A stretch of DNA of 64,000 bases, from contig CALISO010000027.1 in the NCBI GenBank assembly GCA_938041445.1, positions 1 to 64,000 of the forward strand, written 5' to 3'. Under the pieces are notes generated by a model that saw only the letters and a list, made by a program, of their open reading frames with translations, had not been told where the DNA came from and ran no database searches. How positions within the stretch are numbered: position 1 is the first letter of the stretch; every line of letters begins with the position of its first letter. This document shows positions 34,270 through 45,315 of the stretch, in pieces. Position numbers and translations under genes: made by a program. The stretch is from an uncultured Saprospiraceae bacterium (lineage in GTDB: Bacteria; Bacteroidota; Bacteroidia; Chitinophagales; Saprospiraceae).

Positions 34270-37204
34270 TTATATAATATTAGTTTTTTTTATAATATGT
34301 TCTGTTTGTCTTTCTGGACAAGTAGAAAGCTCTGATACCCTTCCTCAAGATTCCATAGAACAAGCACAACTTATACAAGATTCTACACTCACTACATTTA
34401 CAGAAGTGACGGACTCACTAAAGATTGGTAATAGTCAAGATAGCATACCACAATTGGATTCTCAGGATGCGAATGCAAATTATCAGTCAAGTCAGGATGC
34501 GTTAGATATACAAGTATCCTATGGGGCACTTGACACTCAATGGTATGACCACAAGCTTAAGCAAATGCACTTATTTGGCGAAGCATATGTCAACTATGGT
34601 ACAATGAATTTGACTGCTGGGTATATCATTTTTGATATAGAGAGTAATGAGGCGAGGGCCTACAGTATAGAGGATACTGAGGGGCATGAAGTACAAAAGC
34701 CAACATTCAAGGATGGAAACCAAGAATTTACCTACGATCAACTGCGGTATAATTTCGAAACGAATAAAGGGATTGTGAATCAAGCCGTCACCCAATTCAC
34801 TGATCTTTTTGTATTAGGCGCTAAGACTAAATTTGTAGGCGGCGAGGAAGTTGATGGGGAGGTAGAAGATGTGATATATAATAGTAATGCACTCATTACA
34901 TCATGCACCCATGACGAACCCCACTACGGGATCAGAGCTAAAAAGTTGAAAGTCATCCCAAATAAGATCGGTGTGACCGGACCAGCTCGATTAGAATTAG
35001 GAGGAGTCCCGACACCACTATGGTTGCCGTTTGGGTTTTTCCCACTATCTGATGGTAGGTCAGCGGGTATTAAATTTCCTAAGAACTTCCCATATCAGGC
35101 TGACCTTGGATTTGGAATACAGGGAGTAGGGTACTACTTACCTATTAACGATTACATGGACTTGGAGTTGACAGCGGACTACTACACAAGAGGTACGTGG
35201 GGATTCAACACTCGATATCGTTACAAATTGCGTTATCGTTACAATGGCTACTTTGATTTCAACTTTAGAAATACCAAAAACGAAGTAATCCTCACTGATG
35301 ATGATACAGAAGTGAGATCCTTAACGAAGGTCTCAAATAAGTCACTTGCGCTGAACCTAAGTCATAATCAAGATAGTAAGGCACATCCATATCGGACGTT
35401 TGGTGGATCGATCAACTTCACAACGAGTGATCACTATTCCAATACGGAGAATGACTTTCAGAATGTATTTAACAATCAATACGGATCTAACTTTTACTTC
35501 AAGCATACGATGCCCAGGACTCCGTTCTCGTTAGATGTCGGACTATCTCACCGACAGAATAATACGACTAGTACATTGGATGTAACACTTCCTGATGTTG
35601 CTCTATCTATGCGGACTATTCAGCCATTTAAGCGTAAGAAGGCCGTAGGTGATCAACGCTGGTATGAGATGATTAACATCAGTGGTAATACCAAGATGAA
35701 GAATTTTGTTGAAACTACAGATAGTACCGTCTTTACAAAGGAGACTTTCGAAAATATGCGATCAGGAATACAGCATGATTATAATGCGAATGTTTCATTC
35801 AATGTATTGAAATATTTTACTGTAAGCCCTCGGATCAATTATGATGAGAGTTGGGTATTTAATACGCAAGATCAAGAGTATTTTGCAACTGAGGACAGTA
35901 TTGCTACTACAGTTAACTACGGCTTTGATACTTACCGAACATGGAACACTGGAGTAGATGTCAATACGACATTATTTGGGACCATATTAAGTGATAAAGG
36001 TTGGTTTAGAGGTATACGGCACACCATGAAACCAAGAGTTGGCTATTCTATAGATCCAGACTTTGCTTCCAGGTATGAAGAAGATATTGTCTTCCAAGGA
36101 GAGACTGTAGCTAGCTTTTCTAGATTTGATAATGGAGCATTTGGGACACCTAATTTTACTACCGAAGCACAATCAATTACCTATGGTATCGGTAATATCG
36201 TAGAACTGAAATATTATAGTAAGCGGCTCGAAGAAGAAAAAAAGGTGAAGCTATTAACTAACCTCAATATAGGTGGTTCCTACAATTTTGCCGCAGATTC
36301 ACTAAATTGGTCAACAGTCAACGTCAGTGGTAATACAACGCTGCTTAAAGGTTTTTCTAACTTGAGATTCAGTATGACGCTTGACCCTTATAAGCAGGAA
36401 GGAAAAGCAACAATCAATGAATTGGTATCTACAGATCAGTTTATCCCAGTAAGGCTTGCAAGGGGTAACATTACACTAAGTTCTGGAGTATCAATCAAGA
36501 CATTATCAGAAGTATTCACAGGTGGAGAAGAAGGTAAACCGCCACCTAGAAGTAATAAGAAAGGCTCTAGCCGTAAGTCCACCAAGACTAAAGAAATCTC
36601 AGACGGTGTCTATCAGTCAGGTGCCATAGATTCAACTTTAGTTGACCCAACTCATATTCAGCCAGACTCTACATTGATAGCAGATAGTTTAGCCATTGGT
36701 AGTCAAGATAGTATAGAAGTAGATGAGGTACCTTACTTCCCGCTACCAGGTGAAGAAGTAGATGAGGACGGTGAACCTAAGGAGGACAAAAAATGGGGAA
36801 GCAACCAAAAGCAAGTAGACTATGAAGCAAGAGCACCTACATGGATAGAGCTACTAGGTAACTTTAATATCAGTCATCAACTTGTCTATAATGTCACTAG
36901 TGAAGACAACCGGGATTCTCTCTTCTTAGCTACGCATACTCTAGGTGTCAGAGGTAACCTCAATATCACAGATAATTGGGCGATTAATATTGGTAATATT
37001 GGTTATGACTTTAAGAACAAATCTATTACCTATCCATACTTAGGATTCACAAGAAAGCTACATTGTTGGAATTTGACATTTGACTGGGCACCTAATAGGG
37101 ATGCGTTTGGATTTTTTATCGGCGTCAATACTGGGACACTTGACTTCCTCAAGTATAACTATGGTCAGAACAATATTCAGAATGGATTTTCTGGATTTAG
37201 GTGA
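34250..37204 (+). CDS. lptD: LPS assembly protein LptD (OstA-like)
   Basis: A 984-residue protein with a signal peptide to about residue 23. The N-terminal OstA/LptA-like beta-jellyroll (MHLFGEAYVNYGTMNLTAGYIIFDIESNEARA) leads into a large beta barrel of LptD type (RLELGGVPTPLWLPFGFFPL, then many aromatic strands). An acidic low-complexity insert lies near residue 830-860. LptD inserts LPS in the outer leaflet of the outer membrane with LptE; lptE is found in this window at 41338. The longest conserved LptD cysteines were not traced. Confidence 0.88.
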   Translation: MNCNIINYIILVFFIICSVCLSGQVESSDTLPQDSIEQAQLIQDSTLTTFTEVTDSLKIGNSQDSIPQLDSQDANANYQSSQDALDIQVSYGALDTQWYDHKLKQMHLFGEAYVNYGTMNLTAGYIIFDIESNEARAYSIEDTEGHEVQKPTFKDGNQEFTYDQLRYNFETNKGIVNQAVTQFTDLFVLGAKTKFVGGEEVDGEVEDVIYNSNALITSCTHDEPHYGIRAKKLKVIPNKIGVTGPARLELGGVPTPLWLPFGFFPLSDGRSAGIKFPKNFPYQADLGFGIQGVGYYLPINDYMDLELTADYYTRGTWGFNTRYRYKLRYRYNGYFDFNFRNTKNEVILTDDDTEVRSLTKVSNKSLALNLSHNQDSKAHPYRTFGGSINFTTSDHYSNTENDFQNVFNNQYGSNFYFKHTMPRTPFSLDVGLSHRQNNTTSTLDVTLPDVALSMRTIQPFKRKKAVGDQRWYEMINISGNTKMKNFVETTDSTVFTKETFENMRSGIQHDYNANVSFNVLKYFTVSPRINYDESWVFNTQDQEYFATEDSIATTVNYGFDTYRTWNTGVDVNTTLFGTILSDKGWFRGIRHTMKPRVGYSIDPDFASRYEEDIVFQGETVASFSRFDNGAFGTPNFTTEAQSITYGIGNIVELKYYSKRLEEEKKVKLLTNLNIGGSYNFAADSLNWSTVNVSGNTTLLKGFSNLRFSMTLDPYKQEGKATINELVSTDQFIPVRLARGNITLSSGVSIKTLSEVFTGGEEGKPPPRSNKKGSSRKSTKTKEISDGVYQSGAIDSTLVDPTHIQPDSTLIADSLAIGSQDSIEVDEVPYFPLPGEEVDEDGEPKEDKKWGSNQKQVDYEARAPTWIELLGNFNISHQLVYNVTSEDNRDSLFLATHTLGVRGNLNITDNWAINIGNIGYDFKNKSITYPYLGFTRKLHCWNLTFDWAPNRDAFGFFIGVNTGTLDFLKYNYGQNNIQNGFSGFR

Positions 37205-37232
37205 TTCTTGTTCTTTTGATAAATGTTGTCGT

Positions 37233-37808
37233 CTAAAACTGATACCCCATCCCAATTAACACGCCAATTTCCAATAACCTCTGTTGGTTGTTTTCTTTTT
37301 CGAATGGAAGGACTGCGTGATAATCAATCATCGGGTTAAAATTCAGGACTAGTCTCCCTAAAGTAAACCGTCTACCTAGTCCAATTGAAAACCCAATTCC
37401 CGATTGTGAGTCGGAGAAGTAATCTTTTGTTTGAAAATCTAATGTTGGGCCTCCATTGACATAGAACTTATTAGCAATTTGATAATTAAGCCAAATAAGA
37501 ATCGAGACTAACGTCAGGTCATACTCTGTACGATTACTAGATGAAAAAATTGATGACACCTCTACTGTTGCTTGGAATATACTTATCCCCGTTTCTATAG
37601 ATAACTTATCACCAATATCTCTTAAGTACCTAGCTCCAAACTCGTAAGAAACATCATTGTGATATGATGCACCACCATCTAATGTTGTCATTCGTATCAA
37701 ATCGCTTCCTACAGGTCCAAGGTATATCCCTATTTCATTTGAGTTTTGGGCTGAACAAAGGAAAGAGAGGCAGAATAAGACTATTGTAAGCTTTAGTCTA
37801 GACTTCAT
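37233..37808 (-). CDS. Small outer-membrane beta-barrel protein
   Basis: A 191-residue protein with a signal peptide (ending in CSAQ). Eight or so amphipathic strands (SYEFGARYLRDIGDKLSIETGISIF, TLVSILIWLNYQIANKFYVNGGPTLDF) and a C-terminal aromatic residue (GMGYQF) fit a small OmpA-like or porin-family barrel. No specific function is evident. It converges on lptD. Confidence 0.7.
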   Translation of the reverse strand: MKSRLKLTIVLFCLSFLCSAQNSNEIGIYLGPVGSDLIRMTTLDGGASYHNDVSYEFGARYLRDIGDKLSIETGISIFQATVEVSSIFSSSNRTEYDLTLVSILIWLNYQIANKFYVNGGPTLDFQTKDYFSDSQSGIGFSIGLGRRFTLGRLVLNFNPMIDYHAVLPFEKENNQQRLLEIGVLIGMGYQF

Positions 37809-37879
37809 AATTATGGTGATTAAGTCTGCGATTTTCTTTGTGAAGATAAGTAGTTCATACAGCCTATCGGATAGGAAAC

Positions 37880-37912
37880 AAAAAAGGCCATCTCAATATC
37901 TGAGATGACCTT
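37880..37912 (-). terminator. Rho-independent terminator of groESL
   Basis: A 12-base stem with one G-U pair (37884-37895 with 37901-37912), loop ATATC, then six T on the minus strand. It lies 35 bases after the groEL stop codon. Confidence 0.9.
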
Positions 37913-37946
37913 CTTTTATTGTTGATTTCCTTTAGTAAGGAATATC

Positions 37947-39593
<1,647 letters not shown>

Positions 39594-39651
39594 TTATTAT
39601 TATAATAAGGTTGTTAATAAATAAATACTTGATAATCAAAGTTGATTACGA

Positions 39652-39915
39652 CTATAGGATGATCAGAATATCATCTTCTCTCATTATGAGATAGTCTTCT
39701 CCTTTGTGGTGTAGTTCTTGTCCAGCATATTTGCCATAGAGAACAGTATCTCCTTTCTTGACAGTCATACTTACATCGTCCTTTCCTGGTCCTACTGCGA
39801 TAACTTTTCCTTTTTGAGGCTTTTCTTTTGCAGTATCAGGAATTATGATTCCACCTGATGTCTTCTTTTCTGCTGCTGCAGGTTGTACGACGACTCTATC
39901 ATTGATAGGCTTCAT
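39652..39915 (-). CDS. groES: Co-chaperonin GroES
   Basis: An 87-residue protein, slightly short for the family. It starts [27 protein letters not shown], with the mobile loop around residues 17-28 and [11 protein letters not shown] in the core. It caps the GroEL ring. No CIRCE operator was seen upstream. Confidence 0.97.
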   Translation of the reverse strand: MKPINDRVVVQPAAAEKKTSGGIIIPDTAKEKPQKGKVIAVGPGKDDVSMTVKKGDTVLYGKYAGQELHHKGEDYLIMREDDILIIL

Positions 39916-40149
39916 AGTTTACTATTTTTGATTTTAAAGTGATTTAGATAATATGGTTTCTATATGTTTCTATGTACATCACATCTTATGCCATTCGTGT
40001 TTTATGACAAATCAACAGTCATCGACTGACAGAAATCACTAGATAACAATGGCAAAATGCACTGGACTGACAAGATGTCGCCAATAGGGTATATAGAGAT
40101 GCGGTAGTATTAGAACCGATTTAATTTTAATTGAGGTCTTTGTTGGAGA

Positions 40150-40425
40150 TTATCCTTGAGATTGTAGAGGAATCTGTCCTCCATCTAGGCCTGCAGCGCT
40201 GCTTACAATAACTGCCGTGACTATACATAGGATGAAAAGCGCAGTCGCTAATCCCCAAGTCAATTTTTCTACAAAATCTGCAGATCTTGCTGCACCGAAT
40301 ACTTGATTAGCTGCTGCTCCTCCGAATGTAGAATCTACACCTCCACCTTTAGGGTTCTGGATAAGAATAACAACCATCAATAGAATACAAACGATCGCAA
40401 TCAAAATAGTTAATACAGTGACCAT
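40150..40425 (-). CDS. secG: Preprotein translocase subunit SecG
   Basis: A 91-residue protein with two transmembrane segments (about residues 2-22 and 55-78) around the cytoplasmic loop PKGGGVDSTFGGAAANQVFGA, which is the SecG signature. It raises the efficiency of SecYEG. It begins ten bases after the upstream gene. Confidence 0.93.
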   Translation of the reverse strand: MVTVLTILIAIVCILLMVVILIQNPKGGGVDSTFGGAAANQVFGAARSADFVEKLTWGLATALFILCIVTAVIVSSAAGLDGGQIPLQSQG

Positions 40426-40435
40426 AATATTGGGT

Positions 40436-41284
40436 TTAGCTCAATTTTTCAATTTGGTCTGCAAAGAAACTACTTTTTTCGGGATATTTCAACATTAATT
40501 GCTTGTACATCACGATTGCGTCTGCCTTATGTCCTTGAGCTCCAAGCAGTCTTGCAAGAGGTTCGCTGATCGCTTTGTTGTGAGACTCCTTTGTCACGAC
40601 TTCCTCTAGACTACTATCGATACTAGGTAAGCTTTGTAACCATGTGGTAAATGCTGAGTGCTCAATCTCTACAAGTTCTGATCTAGACAACCTTGGTTCT
40701 CTTACTGACTGAGTGATCACGGCATCACTTGGTGCAGGTTGGATGTTCTCCGCAATTACTGTTGTATCGGGCACCGAAGCAGAGACAAACTCCTCCTCTT
40801 CATCATCATCTGATGAATATTGGAATTGGCTAATAACCGCATTGTTCTCATCTTCTACGGTGATAACATCAATTTCTAATACGTCAGACTTTTTTGCCGT
40901 TTTCTTTTTCTTAGATTTTGACTTCTTATATAGCTTGGGGTTGACCTCAGTTATTCCTGCTAGTATAGAAGAGTTTTTTATTGTTTTTACAGATTTCTTT
41001 GACTTGATCGATACAGAATCAAGGACATTTTCTGCTGACTTATTTTGGTTTTCACTTCGCTGAAGTAAGGCTCCAATACGTAGCAACCCATTCGAATCAA
41101 ACAATAGCTTTCCCAAGGTGTCAATATATGACTTATGCTCGCCTTTGTTCATCTCTAACAACGCTTTGAGGTACTTGTATTGCACATCATATGGTTGTTC
41201 AGACAATTGCTTTTTGAGCCATTTGGCATCAAGATCATTGATGTCATCTGCCTTAGTATGGGTATTGTAGAATTTAGTTTTCAT
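40436..41284 (-). CDS. TPR-like protein of the lptE-secG cluster
   Basis: A 282-residue protein without signal peptide. The N-terminal 90 residues and the C-terminal 70 residues are helical, the latter TPR-like (ALARLLGAQGHKADAIVMYKQLMLKYPEKSSFFADQIEKL). Between them is a charged low-complexity linker with Lys-rich (KSKSKKKKTAKK) and acidic (SDDDEEEEF) patches. It lies between lptE and secG on one transcript. Its role is unknown; the position suggests envelope or export work. Confidence 0.6.
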   Translation of the reverse strand: MKTKFYNTHTKADDINDLDAKWLKKQLSEQPYDVQYKYLKALLEMNKGEHKSYIDTLGKLLFDSNGLLRIGALLQRSENQNKSAENVLDSVSIKSKKSVKTIKNSSILAGITEVNPKLYKKSKSKKKKTAKKSDVLEIDVITVEDENNAVISQFQYSSDDDEEEEFVSASVPDTTVIAENIQPAPSDAVITQSVREPRLSRSELVEIEHSAFTTWLQSLPSIDSSLEEVVTKESHNKAISEPLARLLGAQGHKADAIVMYKQLMLKYPEKSSFFADQIEKLS

Positions 41285-41337
41285 TATCTTATGTGCAAGT
41301 TACACATCTTCTCTGCTGCTAAAGTAGAGAATAGTCT

Positions 41338-41826
41338 CTACCAATCTGTATAAGTGTCGTTAAAAATTTGTTCTGTGATCTCATCAATTAATGTCGTTAT
41401 CAATGAATCTTCGACGTCCTGAAGATCAACACTTGCGTCAAAAGTGGTGAATTGAGAGTAGTCTTTCTTAAAGCTACGTTCATCATCTAGATTATCTATA
41501 TACTCGATATTCACTGACATGGTCAATTTATTCAAGGCAGCTTCATCACCTGCAGTCGCTCCTGCAAATTCCACTCCATATCTTGTAATTACGCCGGAGA
41601 ACTCCACATCTGGTTCCGAATCGTTAGCTCTTAGTCGGCTACCTTCTCTTATCTTTTTTCTCAATTCTTCCGCAATGACCACCTCAAGTGCAGCGGGTGA
41701 TGTGCCTATCCTAAGGGTAAAATTTTCTACATAGAACGTATCCACTTCTGCAGGAACAACCACCCCTTTGAAGCTATAGCATCCAGCCATTAGCATTGTA
41801 GTTAGAAGTAATATTACTTTAGTCAT
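41338..41826 (-). CDS. lptE: LPS assembly lipoprotein LptE
   Basis: A 162-residue lipoprotein (MAGC, lipobox C16). The mature domain (YSFKGVVVPAEVDTFYVENFTLR, TAGDEAALNKLTMSVNIEYID) matches the LptE family of Bacteroidota. LptE plugs the LptD barrel and is needed for LPS export. Its start overlaps the end of the sigma-54 activator gene by eight bases. Confidence 0.87.
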   Translation of the reverse strand: MTKVILLLTTMLMAGCYSFKGVVVPAEVDTFYVENFTLRIGTSPAALEVVIAEELRKKIREGSRLRANDSEPDVEFSGVITRYGVEFAGATAGDEAALNKLTMSVNIEYIDNLDDERSFKKDYSQFTTFDASVDLQDVEDSLITTLIDEITEQIFNDTYTDW

Positions 41827-43072
41827 CTAGATGATATTCTTTGATCTTTCTATATAACGTACGTTCTGATATCCCTAATTCTTCAGCGGCATCTCTTCTT
41901 TTATTTTTATGCTTTTTTAGTGCTTTTATGATTAGCTCTTTAGTCTTGTCATCTAGGCTCAGATTTTCGTCCACGACTTCTGTATTCGCATATCCAACTT
42001 GATCCTTATTGATGATTATAGGTTGATTTTGGCTATATGGGGCTTGATCGTTATAATACTCGATATGGTGCTCGTTGGCAAATGTAGTCGGTTCATTCTC
42101 ATAGATTGGAGTCAACTTTGTTTTCTCATTGATGGTCAAGTCATTGGACTGAATCAATCCATAGACAAGATTTTTAAGATCATTGAGATCGGCCTTCATA
42201 TCAAAGAGGAACTTATATAAGATTTCTCTTTCATCATGAGAGTCAAGTCTACCACTTTTCTCCGCGATGCTTACAGGTAATGCTCGCTTGAGTATCTGAG
42301 GTGCTAGCTTCTGTAAATGTTCTACGGTCAGCATTGAAGACTCTGCGAGTATCGATACTTGCTCAACAAGATTTCTTAACTCTCTGATATTACCAGGCCA
42401 ATGATATTGTTCTATGGCTAACCTAGCTTCTGGCGATAATCTCACTGTCTCCATATGATACTTATCTGCGAAGTCATTGGCAAATTTGCGGAATAACACA
42501 TAGATGTCATCAACTCTTTCACTGAGTGAAGGAATGTAAATGGGCACGGCATTAAGTCTATAGTAGAGATCTTCTCTAAACTTGCCAGCTTTGATTTTTT
42601 GTTCGAGGTTGACATTTGTAGCTGCAACGATGCGGACATCCGTTTTCAAGACCTTCGATGAACCGACTTTTATGAATTCTCCATTCTCAAGAATTCTTAA
42701 TAAATAAGCTTGTGTATCAAGGGGCATCTCACCAATCTCATCAAGGAAGATAGTGCCAGTATTGACAGTCTCGAAGTATCCTTTACGGTCAGTGGTTGCT
42801 CCAGTAAAGGCACCTTTCTCATGTCCGAATAGCTCTGAATTAATAGTCCCTTCTGGAATGGCTCCACAGTTGATAGCGATAAACTTGTTATGCTTACGCT
42901 TCGATTGTTCATGGATGATTTTTGAGAATACTTCTTTACCTACACCACTTTCACCTTTGATTAACACAGATAGATCTGTTGCTGATACCTTTAGCGCAAT
43001 ATCAATGGCAAGATCTAGTTTTTCGGCTCTTCCGATGATCTCATATCTCTGCTTGGCTGATTGGATGTTCAT
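41819..43072 (-). CDS. Sigma-54-dependent activator without receiver domain
   Basis: A 417-residue protein. It opens directly with the AAA+ module: Walker A GESGVGKE near residue 40, GAFTGA (the sigma-54 contact loop) and the Walker B FLDEIGEMP. The C-terminus has a Fis-type HTH (DAAEELGISERTLYRKIKEY). There is no N-terminal receiver or PAS domain, so its signal input must be separate or absent. The GAFTGA loop shows the host uses RpoN. It sits between miaB and lptE on one transcript. Confidence 0.92.
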   Translation of the reverse strand: MNIQSAKQRYEIIGRAEKLDLAIDIALKVSATDLSVLIKGESGVGKEVFSKIIHEQSKRKHNKFIAINCGAIPEGTINSELFGHEKGAFTGATTDRKGYFETVNTGTIFLDEIGEMPLDTQAYLLRILENGEFIKVGSSKVLKTDVRIVAATNVNLEQKIKAGKFREDLYYRLNAVPIYIPSLSERVDDIYVLFRKFANDFADKYHMETVRLSPEARLAIEQYHWPGNIRELRNLVEQVSILAESSMLTVEHLQKLAPQILKRALPVSIAEKSGRLDSHDEREILYKFLFDMKADLNDLKNLVYGLIQSNDLTINEKTKLTPIYENEPTTFANEHHIEYYNDQAPYSQNQPIIINKDQVGYANTEVVDENLSLDDKTKELIIKALKKHKNKRRDAAEELGISERTLYRKIKEYHLDD

Positions 43073-43090
43073 AGTTGGCTTGTGAAAGAT

Positions 43091-44554
43091 TTATGACTTG
43101 GAAGTAGGTATAGATTCTTCATGAGCAACTATTGTCCCAAATAGGGTAGCACTGTTACTTCTGTCAATCTTTACATAGACATAATCCCCTTGCTTGTAAG
43201 AATCAACTACTGGAAATATGACCATCTTATTATGTGTGTTACGACCCTTGTAGTCATCATCTGATCGCTTTGAAGTCCCTTCGATTAGTACTTTATAAGT
43301 GTTTCCTATATCTTTTTGATTGTGCTCAGTTGAGATTTCCTTTTGGACTTCTATGACTTCCGCTAATCGTCTCTTTTTTACCTCGAGTGGAATATCATCA
43401 GGATACTTACGAGCTGCTAGTGTTCCTGGTCTCTCAGAGTAGAAGAACATATAAGACATACTATATTTCGCCCATTTGATCATAGTTAATGTATCGACAT
43501 GTTCTTCTTCTGTCTCACTACAAAATCCAGTGATGATATCGCTGGTAACTGCACAGTCAGGTATGATTTCATATATCCTAGATACCTTATCCATATACCA
43601 GTCTCGATCATAGGTCCTATTCATCAGTTTGAGTATTCTACTATTGCCCGATTGGATTGGAAGGTGGATGTAGTTACAGATATTTTCATAATCTCTAATA
43701 GCATATAAAACTTCATCTGTGATGTCCTTAGGGTGAGATGTAGAGAATCTTACTCTAAGGTTAGGATGAACTTCTGCTACTAACACTAAAAGTTTAGCAA
43801 ATGATACTACTTCTTTTGTTTCCGGGTTTTCCCATTTGTAGGAGTCTACATTTTGCCCAAGTAAGGTTACTTCTCGATATCCTTGAGTGTAAAGATCTGT
43901 AGCTTCCGAAACAATGGTAAAGGCATTTCTTGATCGTTCTCTACCTCGAGTAAAAGGTACAACGCAGAACGAACACATATTATCACAGCCTCTCATTATG
44001 GAGATAAATGCTGTCACACCGTTATTGTCTAATCTCATCGGTGAGATATCGGCATAAGTTTCTTCTCTAGATAGTAAGACATTGAGGCCTCTTTCTCCAT
44101 CAGTTGCTGATTTAAGAAGGTTGGGAAGGTCTCTATATGCATCTGGTCCAACGACTAGGTCTACTAGCTTCTCTTGATCCAGCAACTTATCCTTTAGTCG
44201 TTCAGCCATACAGCCGAGCACGCCAATCAAGGTTCCAGGTTTTTGCTTTTTGACTTTATTGAATTCTGTGAGTCTTCGCCGCACAGTATCTTCAGCTTTT
44301 TCTCTGATAGAGCAAGTATTGATGAGAATCAGGTCAGCGACTTCCATATTGCGAGTAGGGCCATAACCTGACTGACCCAATATAGAAGCAACAATTTCAG
44401 AGTCACTGAAATTCATCTGACATCCATAAGATTCAATGTAAAAGGATTTATCAAATGGAACGGCTGCTCCTTTATCAGTAGTCATCACCTCTCCTTGACG
44501 ATCGTGGAGTATCGTTTTATCTTTTTGATCGAGAGTAGGGTTGGAGTTATACAT
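43091..44554 (-). CDS. miaB: tRNA-2-methylthio-N6-dimethylallyladenosine synthase MiaB
   Basis: A 487-residue protein. The N-terminal UPF0004 domain has its three cluster cysteines (YGCQMNF, NTCSIRE, LGCMAER). The radical SAM motif is CDNMCSFC (C-x3-C-x2-C). A TRAM domain closes the chain ([19 protein letters not shown]). It adds the methylthio group at position 2 of i6A37 in tRNA. It is the first gene of the miaB-activator-lptE-TPR-secG run. Confidence 0.96.
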   Translation of the reverse strand: MYNSNPTLDQKDKTILHDRQGEVMTTDKGAAVPFDKSFYIESYGCQMNFSDSEIVASILGQSGYGPTRNMEVADLILINTCSIREKAEDTVRRRLTEFNKVKKQKPGTLIGVLGCMAERLKDKLLDQEKLVDLVVGPDAYRDLPNLLKSATDGERGLNVLLSREETYADISPMRLDNNGVTAFISIMRGCDNMCSFCVVPFTRGRERSRNAFTIVSEATDLYTQGYREVTLLGQNVDSYKWENPETKEVVSFAKLLVLVAEVHPNLRVRFSTSHPKDITDEVLYAIRDYENICNYIHLPIQSGNSRILKLMNRTYDRDWYMDKVSRIYEIIPDCAVTSDIITGFCSETEEEHVDTLTMIKWAKYSMSYMFFYSERPGTLAARKYPDDIPLEVKKRRLAEVIEVQKEISTEHNQKDIGNTYKVLIEGTSKRSDDDYKGRNTHNKMVIFPVVDSYKQGDYVYVKIDRSNSATLFGTIVAHEESIPTSKS

Positions 44555-44586
44555 CTGCTATCTTGTCTTATTACCTTAGAAGATTG

Positions 44587-44594
44587 CAAAGTTA
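44587..44594 (-). promoter_or_regulatory. Candidate -7 promoter box of the miaB operon
   Basis: On the minus strand TAACTTTG, an exact TAnnTTTG match, 32 bases before the miaB ATG. The nearest TTG (44609-44607) is only 12 bases away, too close for a good -33. Confidence 0.4.
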
Positions 44595-44629
44595 CACTAT
44601 CTCTGTCAATATGACAGATGGCTATTCAT

Positions 44630-44668
44630 AAAAAAAAGAGCCTAGCATATGTAATGCTAGACTCCTTT
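44630..44668 (-). terminator. Rho-independent terminator of the DUF2853 gene
   Basis: An 11-base stem with one G-U pair (44638-44648 with 44654-44664), loop ATGTA, then eight T on the minus strand. It lies 47 bases after the stop codon at 44716. Confidence 0.88.
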
Positions 44669-44715
44669 GTATCTATTGAAGAATATTATTTTTGACAAGA
44701 GTCAAAAACACATTC

Positions 44716-45060
44716 TTATTTTTTAGTAAACATTGAAGCTTTTCTAAGTTCTTTAGCAACAAACATGTAGAATATCGCTCTGTACTTATTTCTATTTCCT
44801 TTTCCAAATTTCTCAATTGCTGCAGCAATTGCTTTGTCAGCTTTAGCTTCGTCAGTCACTCCTAGTTTCTTAGCAATGAAATTTTTCTTTACTCTGGCTA
44901 ACTCTTCTTTGTCTGATGATGATACTTTAGAAGCATCAGCTCTATATAAAGAAGGTCCACAAGATTTAGCTACGGCTACTAACAGATCTTTCTTGTAAGT
45001 GATCCCTAGTTTTTTTAATTCTCCTTCGTATACTTCGATACAGTCATCAAATTTGCCCAT
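44716..45060 (-). CDS. DUF2853 family protein
   Basis: A 114-residue, Lys-rich helical protein starting MGKFDDCIEVYEGELKKLG. The pattern of CGPSLYRADASKVSSSDKEEL, FIAKKLG, and KYRAIFYMFVAKEL fits the DUF2853 family of small, widespread proteins with no known function. It is a single gene with its own terminator. Confidence 0.75.
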   Translation of the reverse strand: MGKFDDCIEVYEGELKKLGITYKKDLLVAVAKSCGPSLYRADASKVSSSDKEELARVKKNFIAKKLGVTDEAKADKAIAAAIEKFGKGNRNKYRAIFYMFVAKELRKASMFTKK

Positions 45061-45315
45061 GATATTAATTAGTGTGTGGTGGTTAATAAATAAATAATAA
45101 AAAAGATAACGTAAATATAAACTATTTTTCTAATACATAAATCCTAAAATTCAACTGTAGAAAAGATAATGCTATTGAAGTCATTAGAGAACGCTTCATT
45201 CAAGGTTAAAATCGTATTAAACTCCTGTGTTTCATAATGATTTTAAGTACCTTATTGTTATTCAATAGAAGGAAAGTATTATCCTTGTAGATAATTCTGA
45301 ATACAAATCTAGAGT

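Noticed and set aside
39916..40149. CIRCE or other heat-shock operator upstream of groES
   Set aside because: No TTAGCACTC-N9-GAGTGCTAA-like inverted repeat and no exact TAnnTTTG box was found here, so regulation cannot be read from the sequence.
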